From: Gnetum montanum
Lineage: Eukaryota > Streptophyta > Gnetopsida > Gnetales > Gnetaceae
Length of the DNA stretch: 64,000 bases
Assembly: GCA_015680685.1 (NCBI GenBank)
Contig: MNCI01017823.1
Span: 1-64,000 of the forward strand
Direction of reading: 5' to 3'
Of the stretch, positions 46,041 to 57,754 are shown piece after piece. The position numbers and the translations under genes were made by a program. The notes beneath the pieces are model-generated. The model worked only from the letters and a program-made list of their open reading frames with translations, had not been told where the DNA came from and did not search any database. How positions within the stretch are numbered: the first letter of the stretch is position 1; each line of letters starts with the position of its first letter.

Positions 46041-46744
46041 GTGTCTTTCTATCATGTGGATGCTACATATAGGCATATTTGTATGTTGATCACTTATGCA
46101 CACTGATTCCATATAGGCAATGCTAAACTTTGCACAAACCATGACCTCTACACACAATTACACCCTATGTCACTGTATGTAATGTATGGAACTTTCTTCT
46201 TCTCGATCTTTCTAAATGTATTTTCCTTTGATATTTCTAGTGATTTGTAAGTATATCAAAGGACTTATAGGATCAAATAATTTCTTGGGAAGGTGGCCTC
46301 TTTGATCCAATCAGTGACAATATGTGTTAGCATGACTGTATGCATTGAGTGCAGTGATTGAGTTGAAGGGGGCTTCGAAGTTTTGATTGATACTGAGGCA
46401 TCTAAGGAATTAGCCGCTTGTGATTGCAAGAGCTTTCTTGGACTATTGGTTCTAAAGAAAGGTCTTTTCTTCAAGTTTTTTTTTGGAAATAACAGTAGGT
46501 TGAGAGTTAACAGCCCTAATGGCGTTACGTTGCTACGGGTGGGTAGGGATTTCACCTTGCATCACGGGAGCAAATGGTAGTGGAGCTATTGGTGGAAGAG
46601 ATGCGGTCGGACAAGAAGGATGATATACTTGTAGAATATCACCTCTAGAAGAGGGAGTCCCATAATACTCGTTGGCTTTGTATTGAGGTTGAGGAGTGAT
46701 GTGACTAGTAGAGTCACGTGGGGAGATTGGCTGCTGCATGTAAT
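46041..46744 (-). other. Gag-RT interval, protease not recognised
   Basis: This is where protease should be. I find no D(S/T)GA motif in any minus frame. It has proline-rich pieces at its right end (46533-46739). Confidence 0.5.
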
Positions 46745-48900
46745 TTCCATACAGGTTAGGTTACCGGTAAGGATACTGTTGCCTTGGTGGTGGAATTCCC
46801 CATAATTTTTTGCATTTCCACTCTTGATATTTCTCAATCAGTTGTGGTGGAGTTCCACTAGGATAATACGTTAAGGGTTGGTACAACTGTCTTGGGTAAC
46901 CTTGGGGGTAAGGTAACCTTCTTGGTGTTTGCTGTTTGTTCAATCGTGGGTTGAGTGCATACATTCCAAACTCCTATAGATGTGAGATTATAGGGCAACA
47001 TCCCTTAAGATGGTCATATTGACATATCTCACATCCACTATAATTTTCTATTTTTGAATCCACAACCTCTTTAATGATGGCAACTTTGTCATTACCCTTG
47101 CTATGTGCATGTTCAGCTTCTCTCCTTTTTATTTTTTCATGATCACTACCTTGCTCTCTAGATTCCTCTAATATTTTAAGAATAGTTTAAAATATATTGT
47201 CTAGGGAATCCCACATTTGGTCTACCTTTGCCGAAACTTCTGATGTCATCTTTTGGATAGGCAAAGTTTTCCTATTCACCATCTCTTCAAGTGGTGACTC
47301 TTCTTCATCCTCACAAAATCTTACTTCCCTCTTCTAGAGGGAAGGATCTTGGTTATACTATTCCACACTTTCTCTCTTCTATAGCTCACCTTCTTCCATA
47401 GCAACTTGCTCCAACAGTCTTTGGATTTGATGGGACCTAAACTCAAATAGTCATCCTTGGGCATAAGTCCCAAGGGTTCTTCTCGTTTTATGCCTAAGTC
47501 CATCCACAAGATGGCATAATTGATCCCTTTGCAAATAACCATGGCCAGGATAACAATGTAATAGTGCATAGTATCATCCCATGGTAGCATCCAAGGGTTC
47601 ATTTCCTCTTTGTTTCCATCCTTGGATTTGCTTTCACAAGTTAGACACTCAAGAGTATGTTTGGTACTTATTGTTGAATAATTCTAACATAGTGCTCCAT
47701 CTACGAATAGATTCCAGTTCTAAGGACTGGTACTAGCTTTTCACCTTTTTTAAATAGTGTTCGTCGGAATAACTTAAGTTTTTTCTATTCGTTCTCTATG
47801 TTTTGTAAGGCACATGGGTCATAGAATTCTTGTAAATGATTTTGAGGATCAACGTTGTATCCCCCTTCAAATCATGGGATATTGTTCATATCTAATCTCT
47901 TGATCCTACTATATTTCTGGTGCCTTGTTGGAATTCTAACAACCTTAGTTATGTCTAACATACTTCGAGTAGCAAGTAGGGGTTCATCGTGATCGTCTCA
48001 TCCATGGGGTCTATGATGCCTACGTTGTTCCCTACTCTCCCTTCTTCTATGTCATGACTTTCTAGAGTGCCCTCGTTTCCTTTCTTGACTATTTCGTCTA
48101 TGACTTCGACTTTGCCTACCTTTATCCCCATGTTCTTTTTCTTTATGACCACATTTGGATATTGAATGAGAGGGTGAAGGAGATGATGAATTTGAAGAAG
48201 AAGGAGAACTATCATCATGACAATGTTTTCTACCTTCTCTTCTGCAGTCTCGACCCTGATTATGATTATGATTAGAATGTCCATCTTTATCATGAGTTTG
48301 TGTTCCTTTTTCAGATCCTTTGTGCCCATGGGTGTTAGAACCTAGGTTATGAATAGTGAAATGATGGTTCTGATACACAACCCCTTGGCCAAAGTCAAGG
48401 GGAGGAACATTGTTATGTGGGCGATTGCCTGAGGTAAGTTCACCACCCTCATTTTCGCTTAAGACATGTGGGGCATCCTAGGACCACTTACCCTTCAAAG
48501 ACCTATGATGTCTCTCCTATTGCAAGTGCCTCTGTGGGATGGTATTCTCTTGAGTCATGGTCTTGCACAACGTATTCTGCATGTAAGTGCAACATGCCAA
48601 TTCGTGTGACAACACGAAGAAGTATGCTTAGGACTGAACGATTAGGAGGTAACAATATGTTACCTTGTAGGTCTCGCCAATGCAGTTGTTCATCTTGATG
48701 GAAGATAAAGGTGAATTCTGGTATATACTCATTGGAATTAATATATACCACTCAAACTTGTTGAGGGACTAGTGGATCAACGTCATGTGTATTACATTAT
48801 CGACTATTTCTTATTTCAGACCTAGGCGGTGAGGCACTTTTAATGAAGAAGGAGACATACTTGTCTATTCTATTCAGTGTGCAATGTATTCTTATTTATT
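46745..48900 (-). pseudogene. Gag of the gypsy element
   Basis: From the 5' side: an N-terminal segment with HWRDLQGNILLPPNRSVLSI (48503-48751), a His/Ser/Arg-rich basic segment (48052-48378), capsid motifs LDMNNIP-stop-FEGGYNVD and DPCALQNIENE (47820-47920), a helical part (47100-47600), a zinc knuckle CEICQYDHLKGCC (CX2CX3HX4C, near 47000-47040) and a Tyr/Pro/Gln-rich end (YPQGYPRQLYQP). Several shifts and stops. The element at 57755-61962 has the same N-terminal segment (60579-60770). Confidence 0.8.
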
Positions 48901-48980
48901 ATTTTCTCAACCAACCCTAAGGGTTCATTCCAATGATGTGAATGATTTACTATGTTCTAGTTAGCACACAAAAAACTAAG

Positions 48981-48998
48981 TCCCTAGCAATGGTGCCA
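48981..48998 (-). other. Primer-binding site (tRNA-Asp type)
   Basis: TGGCACCATTGCTAGGGA on the minus strand, 1 nt from the LTR. Confidence 0.85.
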
Positions 48999-48999
48999 A

Positions 49000-49897
49000 T
49001 CATGAGTGACAAGGTACCCCTACGTTCAACCATACGAATACGAGCATTTCACACATGATCCGGTCGAATTCCAAGGGCTACGTGCACGTCCTTATGGAAC
49101 AAGGATGGGTTGGTTGATCATTGTCTTCCCAAGCTTACTTGTATGTCATGATTGTATGGTTAAGTAAGCTTGAGGCATATGATTTTTATAGCTTTTATGT
49201 TTTTATGTCTTGCGCTGGTAGGGAAGGAGAGAGGTAACTAAGTGATTTATTTAACTTAACTACTCATTAACTAAGTTCTCACTAATCCTAACATCAGCAT
49301 TTATTTTCACTTTCTGTACACATCTTAAACCAGTGCAACACTGCTGGGATTACCAAACGCTAATCATTATTGGGTTACCAAGTGTTACACGCATGCTCGA
49401 AGTGGTTTTTCTTGTGTAATTTAATGATTTTCTTAATTAATAAAAATGACTTGTTGTGCTAATAACAGAAATGTAAAGTGCATAAAATAAAATAAATGCA
49501 TAAGAAAATAAAATAAAATAAATGCGTAAGAAATTTTATTGCCGTACACAAGGTGTACTAAGGTACATAATGCTCGAATAAAGATCCATCCACACTTAGA
49601 CCTCTTACTGCGGGCACTTGGAAAATACTCTAACTTTCAAACAGACTACAAGAGTTTCACTACTTGACTGCTAAAATACTTCTTTCCCAATTGTGCGCTT
49701 GGGCACTATATTTATAGGCTTGGGAGCAACTACTTTAATAATTAGAATAACTGCTAAAGTAACCGCTAGAGTAACCACTCTAATAATTAGAATAACTACT
49801 AGAGTAATCGCTAGAGTAACGACTCTAATAAGTAGAGTAACTGCTAGAGTAACCACTCTAATAATTAGAATAACTACTAGAGTAACCGCTCTCATCA
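49000..49897 (-). repeat. 5' LTR (898 bp)
   Basis: Pairs with 40371-41355. It starts TCATGAGTGAC (one mutated end base), with TATA (from ATATTTATAGGC) at about 49710-49720 and a U3 array at 49728-49897. Confidence 0.9.
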
Positions 49898-51908
49898 ATA
49901 ATGTTGCCAGACATGATGCAAAAATTAACATCATATGTTGGGTTTTTGGTCTTATGCTATCAAAATGATTAGATAAATAATCATGTAAAGTAGTAAGACC
50001 ACATCATCCATCACTCTAGTTTCTTTAATTAAATGTCTCTAACATGAAAGAAATATGATTCTTCTTACTTAAAACTAAAATTAACTCACAATCATTATGC
50101 CTTGAAGAAAGGGAAAAAGACTAAGAGGGAATGCAAAAGGGTGTGACATCAAGGAGATTTGTTCTATGTGTTTATATCTTTACTCATATTTTAATTTTGA
50201 TGAAAGCATGTTCTTGAATAATTGTTGCCTTGCCATGTCACTAGAAAGACATGTTACCCATGTGTGAAGGTAGTCCTTTGGCAAGGAAAGCACAAGTCAC
50301 TCATTAATAATTTGAAAAAAGAAATTGATTCCTAGGATATCATTGAAAAGATATGTTACCCATGCTTGAAGGTAGGCTTGTTCTAGGAATCTTAAAGGTC
50401 TTTTGAACTTGTCTCATTATATGATTAAAAAGTCGTATTAACCATGGCTAAAGGACTCCTTTGGTGGGATTAGCTTTGGGTATGGGGTTAGAAAGATATG
50501 TTACCCATATCTAAAGGCATACCTTTAAGAAATGGTCATTTTTCCTTAAAAATATAATATTTAAGTAATTAGTTAATCAAAATTTCTTTCTTATTTTATT
50601 TTGTTGAGTAGTAATGATTTCATATGGTTGTGGTGATCCTATGGTGATAAGTTCAAGATGATCTAATGTGCTGTCACTAGTAAAGATATGGACTTGGTTT
50701 GAAACTTCGATAGATAGGTATGATGATCATCGTAATCATAATTGACACTAGAACCTATTGTGGACATGGTAAGATGCCTCACATCCCAATATCTGCAATC
50801 ACTTATCATTTCATTATTCACCATACTATTGCATCCAATTATGTGCCTAATGGTTTTATATAATATAGTGTAGGATTTCAACCAAGAGGGTTGTGTGTTA
50901 TTTAGATGAAAGAATTATTCACATTTAACTTCTAAGGTTTTCTTAGACATCTATAGGAGTGGTTATGCAAGGGCATTATGATAAGAGCCTGCTTTTGGCA
51001 AGACCTAGTTGTACAACTTTTGTTGATCAAATTAAAAATTCACATCTTTAAGGACATCAATGGAAATTTCTTTAAACTTATACATGATTTTAAGACTACT
51101 TATTATCAATTTCAATTAATTTTGAATGCCTTTATATTGAACTATCCTCCAAATTTAATATTTCTTGGTTATTTTAAAGTCTCATGATTTTTGAAACTTT
51201 TCTAACATCCCATTTTTAGACATTACAATAACTAATAGTAAAAATAATCAAAATGACTTAAAATTATTCATGATTTTAGTTACTTTAGAGCCTTGGAGAA
51301 CATTATTTTATAATTACCTTGAGCCTAAATGTTATTTTTAAAAAAATTTTAAGCTAACCAAAGATCTAAAAAGGGTTAATCATTAAGAAAAAATTACCAA
51401 AACTAACATTGATCCTTTGGTGCTTGTAGATGATGTCAAAAGAAATGCCTAATATTGAAGGTCTTTTACCAGGAAAGTAAAAGCGACCAAAAGGAAGACA
51501 TACCCATGAACAAGTAGCACATACAAGAATTAAAGCTCAAACATCCACATGTTCTCTAGCAAGAAACCCATGCGTTGATTAGAAGAAATTGCAATCCATC
51601 ATTAAAAAAAGTTTTTCTAAAAAAGAAAAATGCCAACATAACAACCAAGGTTGAAAAAAATTACCACCTCTAATGACAACATAAAGATCCACCATTGATA
51701 GATTTTTGAAGAAGGCTTTTGTAATTTTGTGAACTATGATATTTGTCTAGCATTTCTATCACTTTGTAATACATCCACTCAAATAAAATTTTGTAATGCT
51801 ACACATAATATTAGTCTATCTAGTCGTGGTCACCCAATAATTTTTGTAAAGGAACTTTATCCATTTATCTATAACTCAAGGATGAGTTTTTAGTGAGTCA
51901 TGGGGATA
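49898..51908 (+). repeat. Post-pol spacer of the older plus-strand element (resumed)
   Basis: Blocks match 4370-5140 in order, e.g. GGTTATGCAAGGGCA..GAGCCTGC (50960-50990) against GGTTATGCAAGGGCA..GAGCCTAC (5042-5075). It ends with TCATGGGGATA (51898-51908), the PPT of the next LTR. 51640-51908 recurs at 53130-53409. Confidence 0.65.
50243..50530 (+). repeat. Four copies of an AAAGATATGTTACCCATG block
   Basis: Copies start near 50243, 50345, 50427 and 50490. The third is the most decayed (AAAAGTCGTATTAACCATGG). Each is followed by a GAAGGTAG- or AAAGG-like word. A single copy is present in the spacers at 2440, 4610 and 42400. Confidence 0.75.
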
Positions 51909-52814
51909 TGATGAAGCATCATTTTTCAAGTATATCAGTTGATTTTGATATCACAGATGCTATGTTGCATTTATTATAAATTAGCTACATCAACACAACC
52001 CCATCGATGTAGCCAGATGCATTAACACATATGCATTAACATAATGTCCTTATTTACCTATGAATATGTAAGCATCTGTTGCATATTTAGGACCATTTGA
52101 TCAATAGTGTAGCCAAAATGTTATAGTTTTCTTTCATAATATTAGCAAGTAGTCATGAGTGCCCACAATGTAGATTTGAGTCATTTTTTTGACCTTTTAT
52201 TCAAGTGGCATTATACCTAAACACATTTCATGAATGATAATAAGATCAAGATTGATTCATATTCATTTCAATACTTTAATTTAGAATAGATTTTCTTTTA
52301 ATGCAATTTACTTTCTATATACTTAGTTAATATTTACATTTTCATGCACATTAATCAATTAGAAGAATGAGTGTGACTAGTTTTGAGCATAAACACATAT
52401 TTAGTTGGTAATTCCAATAACGTTATTGCTTAGTTCATCTAGTACCATAATACTTAGTAATCCCAACAGTGGGTATGTGAGTTTAGAACATATCTAACAA
52501 GCTGGAAATGGACACTCACCACCCTTAGGATAGTTTAAGATCTATCTTCTTATTGGTAGTTAGATTAATTTAATAATTAATTTTCATGTTTTTATATAAC
52601 TTAACCATAGTTGCACAACATCAATAATCATGTCTTATTTTTTACTAAATCATACATGATAAAGCTACCACTAGTCCAAGTGAGAAGACAGTGACCTATG
52701 ATCAACACGTAATGATCTAGATACCACACTAGTTCCATTCATGAATTCAACTAGATTGCACATGAATAGTTATGATTTATATGGGTGGGCAGACGGGACA
52801 CTTGCCACTCATTA
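51909..52814 (+). repeat. Gypsy LTR followed by PBS
   Basis: Starts TGATGAAGCATC after TCATGGGGATA and ends CACTCATTA. A PBS-like TGGCATCATTTCTAGGGA follows at 52816-52833. It aligns with 35456-36330 and 53410-54332. Confidence 0.8.
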
Positions 52815-52815
52815 T

Positions 52816-52833
52816 TGGCATCATTTCTAGGGA
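52816..52833 (+). other. Primer-binding site (tRNA-Asp type)
   Basis: TGGCATCATTTCTAGGGA, decayed, 1 nt after the LTR. Confidence 0.7.
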
Positions 52834-53409
52834 TGGTGCTAATGATGGATTATAATTTTTTCTCATCAACCCATGGGTTTCTAGCCAAAGAACATGTTAT
52901 GTTTGAGATTTAATTCTTGTATGTGCTACTTGTTCATGGATATATCCTCCTCTTGGCCTCTTTTGCTTTTCTTGCAAAAGACCTTTAACCTTAGTCATTC
53001 CTTTTGGTATCATTTGAAAAAATACCAAAGGATCAACATTAGTTTTGGTACCTTTTTCTTAATGATTAACCATTTCTAGATCCTTGGTTAGCTTAAAATT
53101 CAAAATGTTTGTATAAGAAAAAATAAGCACCAACATAAGAACTAAGGTTGAAAAATTGCCACTACTAGTGACAACATAAATATTCATCATTAGTAGATTT
53201 TTAAAGAATACTTCTACAATTTTGTAAACTATGATGTCTGTTTAGTCTTTCTATTAATTTATAATACATCAACTCAAATAAAATTTAATAATGTAGCACT
53301 CAAGTTTTATAATGTTAGTTAATCTAGTCTTGGTCACTCAATTTTTGTAAGGGAACTTCATCCATTTATATATAACTTGAGGAAAATCTTTTAGTGAGTC
53401 ATGGGTTTA
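52834..53409 (+). other. Short interior between tandem LTRs
   Basis: About 580 bp: an unrecognised start, then the last ~270 bp of the post-pol spacer (also at 51640-51908) up to GTCATGGGTTTA. No gag or pol. Confidence 0.65.
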
Positions 53410-54332
53410 TGATGATGCATCGTTTTTCAGGTGTATTATTCAGTTGTGATATTGCAAATGCTACATCACAGATGTTACGTTGTATCTACTATAACTTAGC
53501 TATGTTGATACATCTTTGTCGATGTAGCCAGATTCATTAATTCATATGCATCAAGGCAATGTCCTTATTTGCCTCTAAATATACGAGCATCCACTACATA
53601 TTTGACATCATTTGGTTAATAGTGTAGCCAAACTCTTGTATATTTATTTTGTAATCTTAGTAAACAATCAGTGAGTTCCTACACCATGGATTTGAGTCAA
53701 TTGTATGACATCTTATTTAAGTGGCATTATATCTAGACACATTCAATGAAGGGTAATAAGATCAATATTAATTCATATTTATTACAACACTTTAACTTAG
53801 GATGGATTTTTCTTTAATGCAATTTACTTTCCATGTACTTAGTTAATATTTACATTTTCATGCACATGAATCAATTGGTGGAATGAGTGTCACTAATTTT
53901 GAGCATAAACACATATTTGCTGGGTAATCATAATAGTGTTATTGCTTGGGTTTCCTAGTAGCATTACACTTGGTAATTTTAGTAGTGGGTACATGAGTTT
54001 AGAACATGTACAACAAGCTAGAAATAAATACTTATCATACTTAGGATAGTTTAGGATTTATCTTTTTATTATTATTTAGATTAATTAATTAATTAATTTT
54101 CATGTTTTCATATAACTTACCCATAGCCACATAACATCAATAATCATTTTGCCTACTTTGGACTAAACTATATGTAATAAAGCTACACTAGTCTAAGTGA
54201 GAAGATAGGGACTTGCAATTAACACTTGACGATTTAGATACCACACTAGTTCCATCCATGAAGTTTGACTAGATTGCATGTGAACACTTGTGATTCATAT
54301 GGTTGGACATAGGAAACACTCGCTACTCATCA
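53410..54332 (+). repeat. Gypsy LTR, tandem partner
   Basis: Starts TGATGATGCATC and ends CTACTCATCA; no PBS follows. TATA-like CTCTAAATATACG near 53574-53586. Confidence 0.8.
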
Positions 54333-54846
54333 CCAAAAATAGCCAAAATCCAAATGAGAAAAATGTGCATAACATTTGTAATTTACTAAACTAACCATAG
54401 AGAATTTTTTGTTTGAAGTACAAAATGTCATAGAGATTCCTTGATGTGCAAATATACCATTAGTTCTCCAGACACATTGATGAAATCAATAAAGCTTTTA
54501 GTTTCTCATAAAACAACTAACAAAAGATAAAACTCTTAGTCATATTTATTTTTAAGTATTTTTAAATTTTTGTTATTCTCATTAATTTTTCTCTTAAGAG
54601 TTCTTTGTAACATATCTCTTCCTCTTCATATTTCTCCTTTTCAAAGATTATGTTACCAAAATCTCTATGAATCAATTTCATTTATACCTTTAGAAAGAAA
54701 ATTAGCTCTATAGGATAACCTTTAGTTTCTATTTAACATAGGATAATAGAACTAAAATGTCAAGTTTTTATGAATTTAAAATTACTTATCAGTATATAAA
54801 TTTTTATTTATAATTGTATTTTCTTTTGTTTTAGGAGTTATGAAAA
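54333..54846. other. Intergenic, nothing recognised
   Basis: AT-rich, no coding motif. Confidence 0.5.
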
Positions 54847-56660
54847 TGACAAGTAATGAAGGAAAAACATGAAACTTTTAATCTAAAAATGCTAGCAAAA
54901 ATTTGTCTTCATTCACATCACAAGAATATCATTCATTCAAAAGAGAGTTTGAGAAATAGTTGTGGAGTAGTGTTACTATAGAGGGAGCTTATTCTTGAGG
55001 AAATTATAGTAGTTCTAGAAGCAAATCATGGACATGTCCATATTTTTAATCAAGTAAAAGCAGTTCAATTGCACGTGTTAGATAACATTTTCTTGGTGTA
55101 GAAAAGAAGGAACAAATAAATATTTGTAACAAAATTTCAAAATCTAAAAGAGAGGTTTTGATTAAACAATATTTAAGAGTTGAAGCTTTGAAGCCACAAC
55201 AAAGCTTACATGAAAGTAGTAAGGTGGTTGTATCATGCCAATCAAGTGCTCATAATTTAGAAAACATGTTTGATGCAACAAATATTAAAAATATCAATTT
55301 TGTAATTGTAAGATGTTTTTATGGATGTGGAATTCCATTTAAGGTATCTAGATCTTATTTTAAAGATGCAGTAGCATGATACATAATGTTCCAAAAGGAT
55401 ACATGCCTTCAAGTTATAAGAGAATTTAAACTTCTCTCTTAAGTGAAGAAAGAACTAGAATTGAGGCATCTTTAAAATTAGTTAAAGAAAGTTGATGTAA
55501 CATAGGAATTTTAATTATCTCTAATGAATGGAAAAATGTTGTGAATAAGTCTCTTATTAATATTCTTGCTTATTCATCCAAAGGTATTATTTTTTAAAGA
55601 CACATGATACATTAGATCATATAAAAGATGCTTTCTTTCTTATGCAAATATTTAAAGAGCCAATAGAATCTATTGGAAGAGAAAATGTTGTTCAAGTAGT
55701 TACTGATAGTACTTCTAACAATGTTTTACTAGGTCAAATGATAGAAGATAAATATCTAGGTATATTTTGAATTCATTGTATAGCACATTGTTTAAATTTA
55801 CTTTTAAAAGATATACATTTAGAAGTTCATTGGATTGCTAAAGTTGTAGAAGATGTAAAGAAAATTTTCCAATTTATTACTAACCATTCTATGTTACAAG
55901 CCATATACAAAAGGATTCTATATTGTAGCTCTTAAAATGTGTTCAAACAAGATTTTTATCTGATTTTTTAGTGTTGGAATGTATCCAAAAAGTAAAATTC
56001 ACTCAAATAAATGATTAATTCATCAGAATGGGATATATGGTTACATTGTTCTATAATAAATTCTACTATGTATTACAAAATTAAAGATTTAGTATCACAA
56101 GGTCATACATCTAAAGCATTTTGGAAATTGGTTAATGATAATTTAAATTTTTTTATTATTATTTACAAAGGTCTACGTCTTTGTGATAGTAATGAGCCTT
56201 GTATTAGATATATTTTTGAAAGTATGGACCAAATGAGAGAAAATATCCAAAAAGTTAGGAGTGGAAAAAATCCTTTATTTGATAAAAAATAAAAGATGCT
56301 ATTTGGAAATCTAGTGAAAAATGGAGAATGCTTCATAGTCCACTTCATTTGGTTGGGTATTTGCTTCATCCATACTGGTTTAAAAATAAGTCGTGAAAAA
56401 ACAAAGAGGTGCAACAAGGATAGACTACATATTTAAATAAATGTTTTGCAAATAAAGAAGATTGAAGTCAAGTAAAAAGGAAATATGGAATCTACATTAG
56501 ATATGAAGATGAATTTTTACATCTTAAATCTTCTTATGATCATAAAATATTAGATCCATTCACATTTTGAAATTAATATGGAGTAGGAACTTCATTATTA
56601 TGAAATATTGCTATGTATGTTTTATCACAACTTCATGATTATACTGTAGCAAGGTAGTAA
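54847..56660 (+). pseudogene. hAT-superfamily transposase relic
   Basis: In order: a BED-finger-like stretch (TWTCPYF..SSIARVR, near 55030-55080); SKSKREVLIKQYL; CFYGCGIPFKVSRSYFKDAV (55310-55375), the conserved GIPF-N/K-V-x-R segment of plant hAT proteins; HDTLDHIKDAFF, then IGRENVVQVVTDSTSNNVLLG and IHCIAHCLNLLLKDI (55680-55810, catalytic core with D-x-x-x-N and CxxH-like C-x-A-H); then a C-terminal segment near 56290-56660 with LHSPLHLVGYLLHPYWF and LLHNIAMYVLSQLH-like sequence (hAT dimerisation). Frames shift and stops are common. I did not find terminal inverted repeats or an 8-bp target duplication. Confidence 0.85.
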
Positions 56661-57191
56661 GATTTTGACAACTTCATTCCTTGATTATTGATTTTTATAT
56701 AGGTCTCAAGGTGAATAATATCAAGTTAAAAGGGTTAAGTGCTTAGGATAATAATTTTCAACAAGAAAAGATCAACTCAAGTCATGGTTACTAACTTTTT
56801 TGAAGAAACCTAACAATGACCTTAATCAATTAACATTCTAGCATGATCATCAGATGGATAAGAATTATCTAGACTGGTGTATCCTTGTCTTATCAATGTC
56901 TCTTGAAATTGATGAATCCTAGTGAGGTGTAATTAGATCTTTCTTGATCAATGATATCCATCAAAGAATTTTGATGGTTGGTGGGGTTTCTCTCTTGTAG
57001 ATGTCTGATTCATTATCCATGAAATTAATGGAAAGGTATCTTCTAGCTTACATAGATCATTTTAGACATGTGATGCATTTTTGGTGGTCCATGATTCTCC
57101 TTGGGTCATGGCTCCATGGTTCATCGTTATATTATAGTCAGCCCATGGTTCTGAATGGCCCTTGGATGATGGTTTGCTTTAATATCAAAAG
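56661..57191 (-). other. Leader of a chromovirus-type element, with PBS
   Basis: On the minus strand TTGATATTAAAGC (57176-57188), an iMet-type PBS, follows the LTR end at 57192. The rest, down to about 56690, has no gene and the element is cut off there. Confidence 0.6.
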
Positions 57192-57754
57192 TGACATCCC
57201 ATTTTCAAATGTCATGGCAAACATCAAATATATGTTATATTAGACATTAGATGTAAGATGATAACATAGCAAATGTCAAATATACAGAACATTCAACATT
57301 AACCATAAAGAAAATAATAGGGAAAATATATAAGAAAAGAGGAGAGAATGCTTTATTGATGTGGAATAGTGTATATGGATCATGCTCTAAGAGTGTTCCT
57401 TGGGGTTTTCTTCCTTCAGCATCTATCCCTTAGAGGTAATCTAACACTACCACTAGAATTAGGCCTATCACTAGTTAGAAGGAATGGCTAGTCCTCTTCC
57501 TATCCTACTTTACCTAGCTCTCGTTACTAGCTCTACAACTCCATGCTGATACAACCTATAATTCCCAAGTATAAATACCTTAGGTCAAACCCCCAAAGGT
57601 CACCTCAAGAGACATGCCCATTATTACAACACACCCTTCCAATTCTTAATTACAACACATCCTTTTGGATCTTGTTACACTAATCTCAAGATTAATTATG
57701 AAGAGACACCATCTTTGTTATGCAGCAACACCATTTGAGAATGGGGATGTTACA
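57192..57754 (-). repeat. LTR, same family as 18771-19373
   Basis: The minus strand starts TGTAACATCCCCATTCTC and ends GGGATGTCA. It shares the CCTAAGG/GTGCATTGTAAT-type blocks of the gene-carrying element. It cuts into the pol of the element to its right. Confidence 0.8.

Larger units (their letters stand above)
40371..49897 (-). mobile_element. Near-complete Athila/Tat-like gypsy element
   Basis: LTRs at 40371-41355 and 49000-49897; the outer bases are ATAAT on both sides (40366-40370 and 49898-49902), a perfect 5-bp target duplication. The PBS (48981-48998) and PPT (41356-41366) face minus. The order along the minus strand is gag, gap without recognised protease, RT, RNase H, integrase, spacer. 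All coding parts carry stops or shifts, so it is not active. An N gap (41445-41619) lies in the spacer next to the 3' LTR, so an extra ORF there could be hidden. The element is nested in the spacer of an older plus-strand gypsy copy. Confidence 0.9.
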
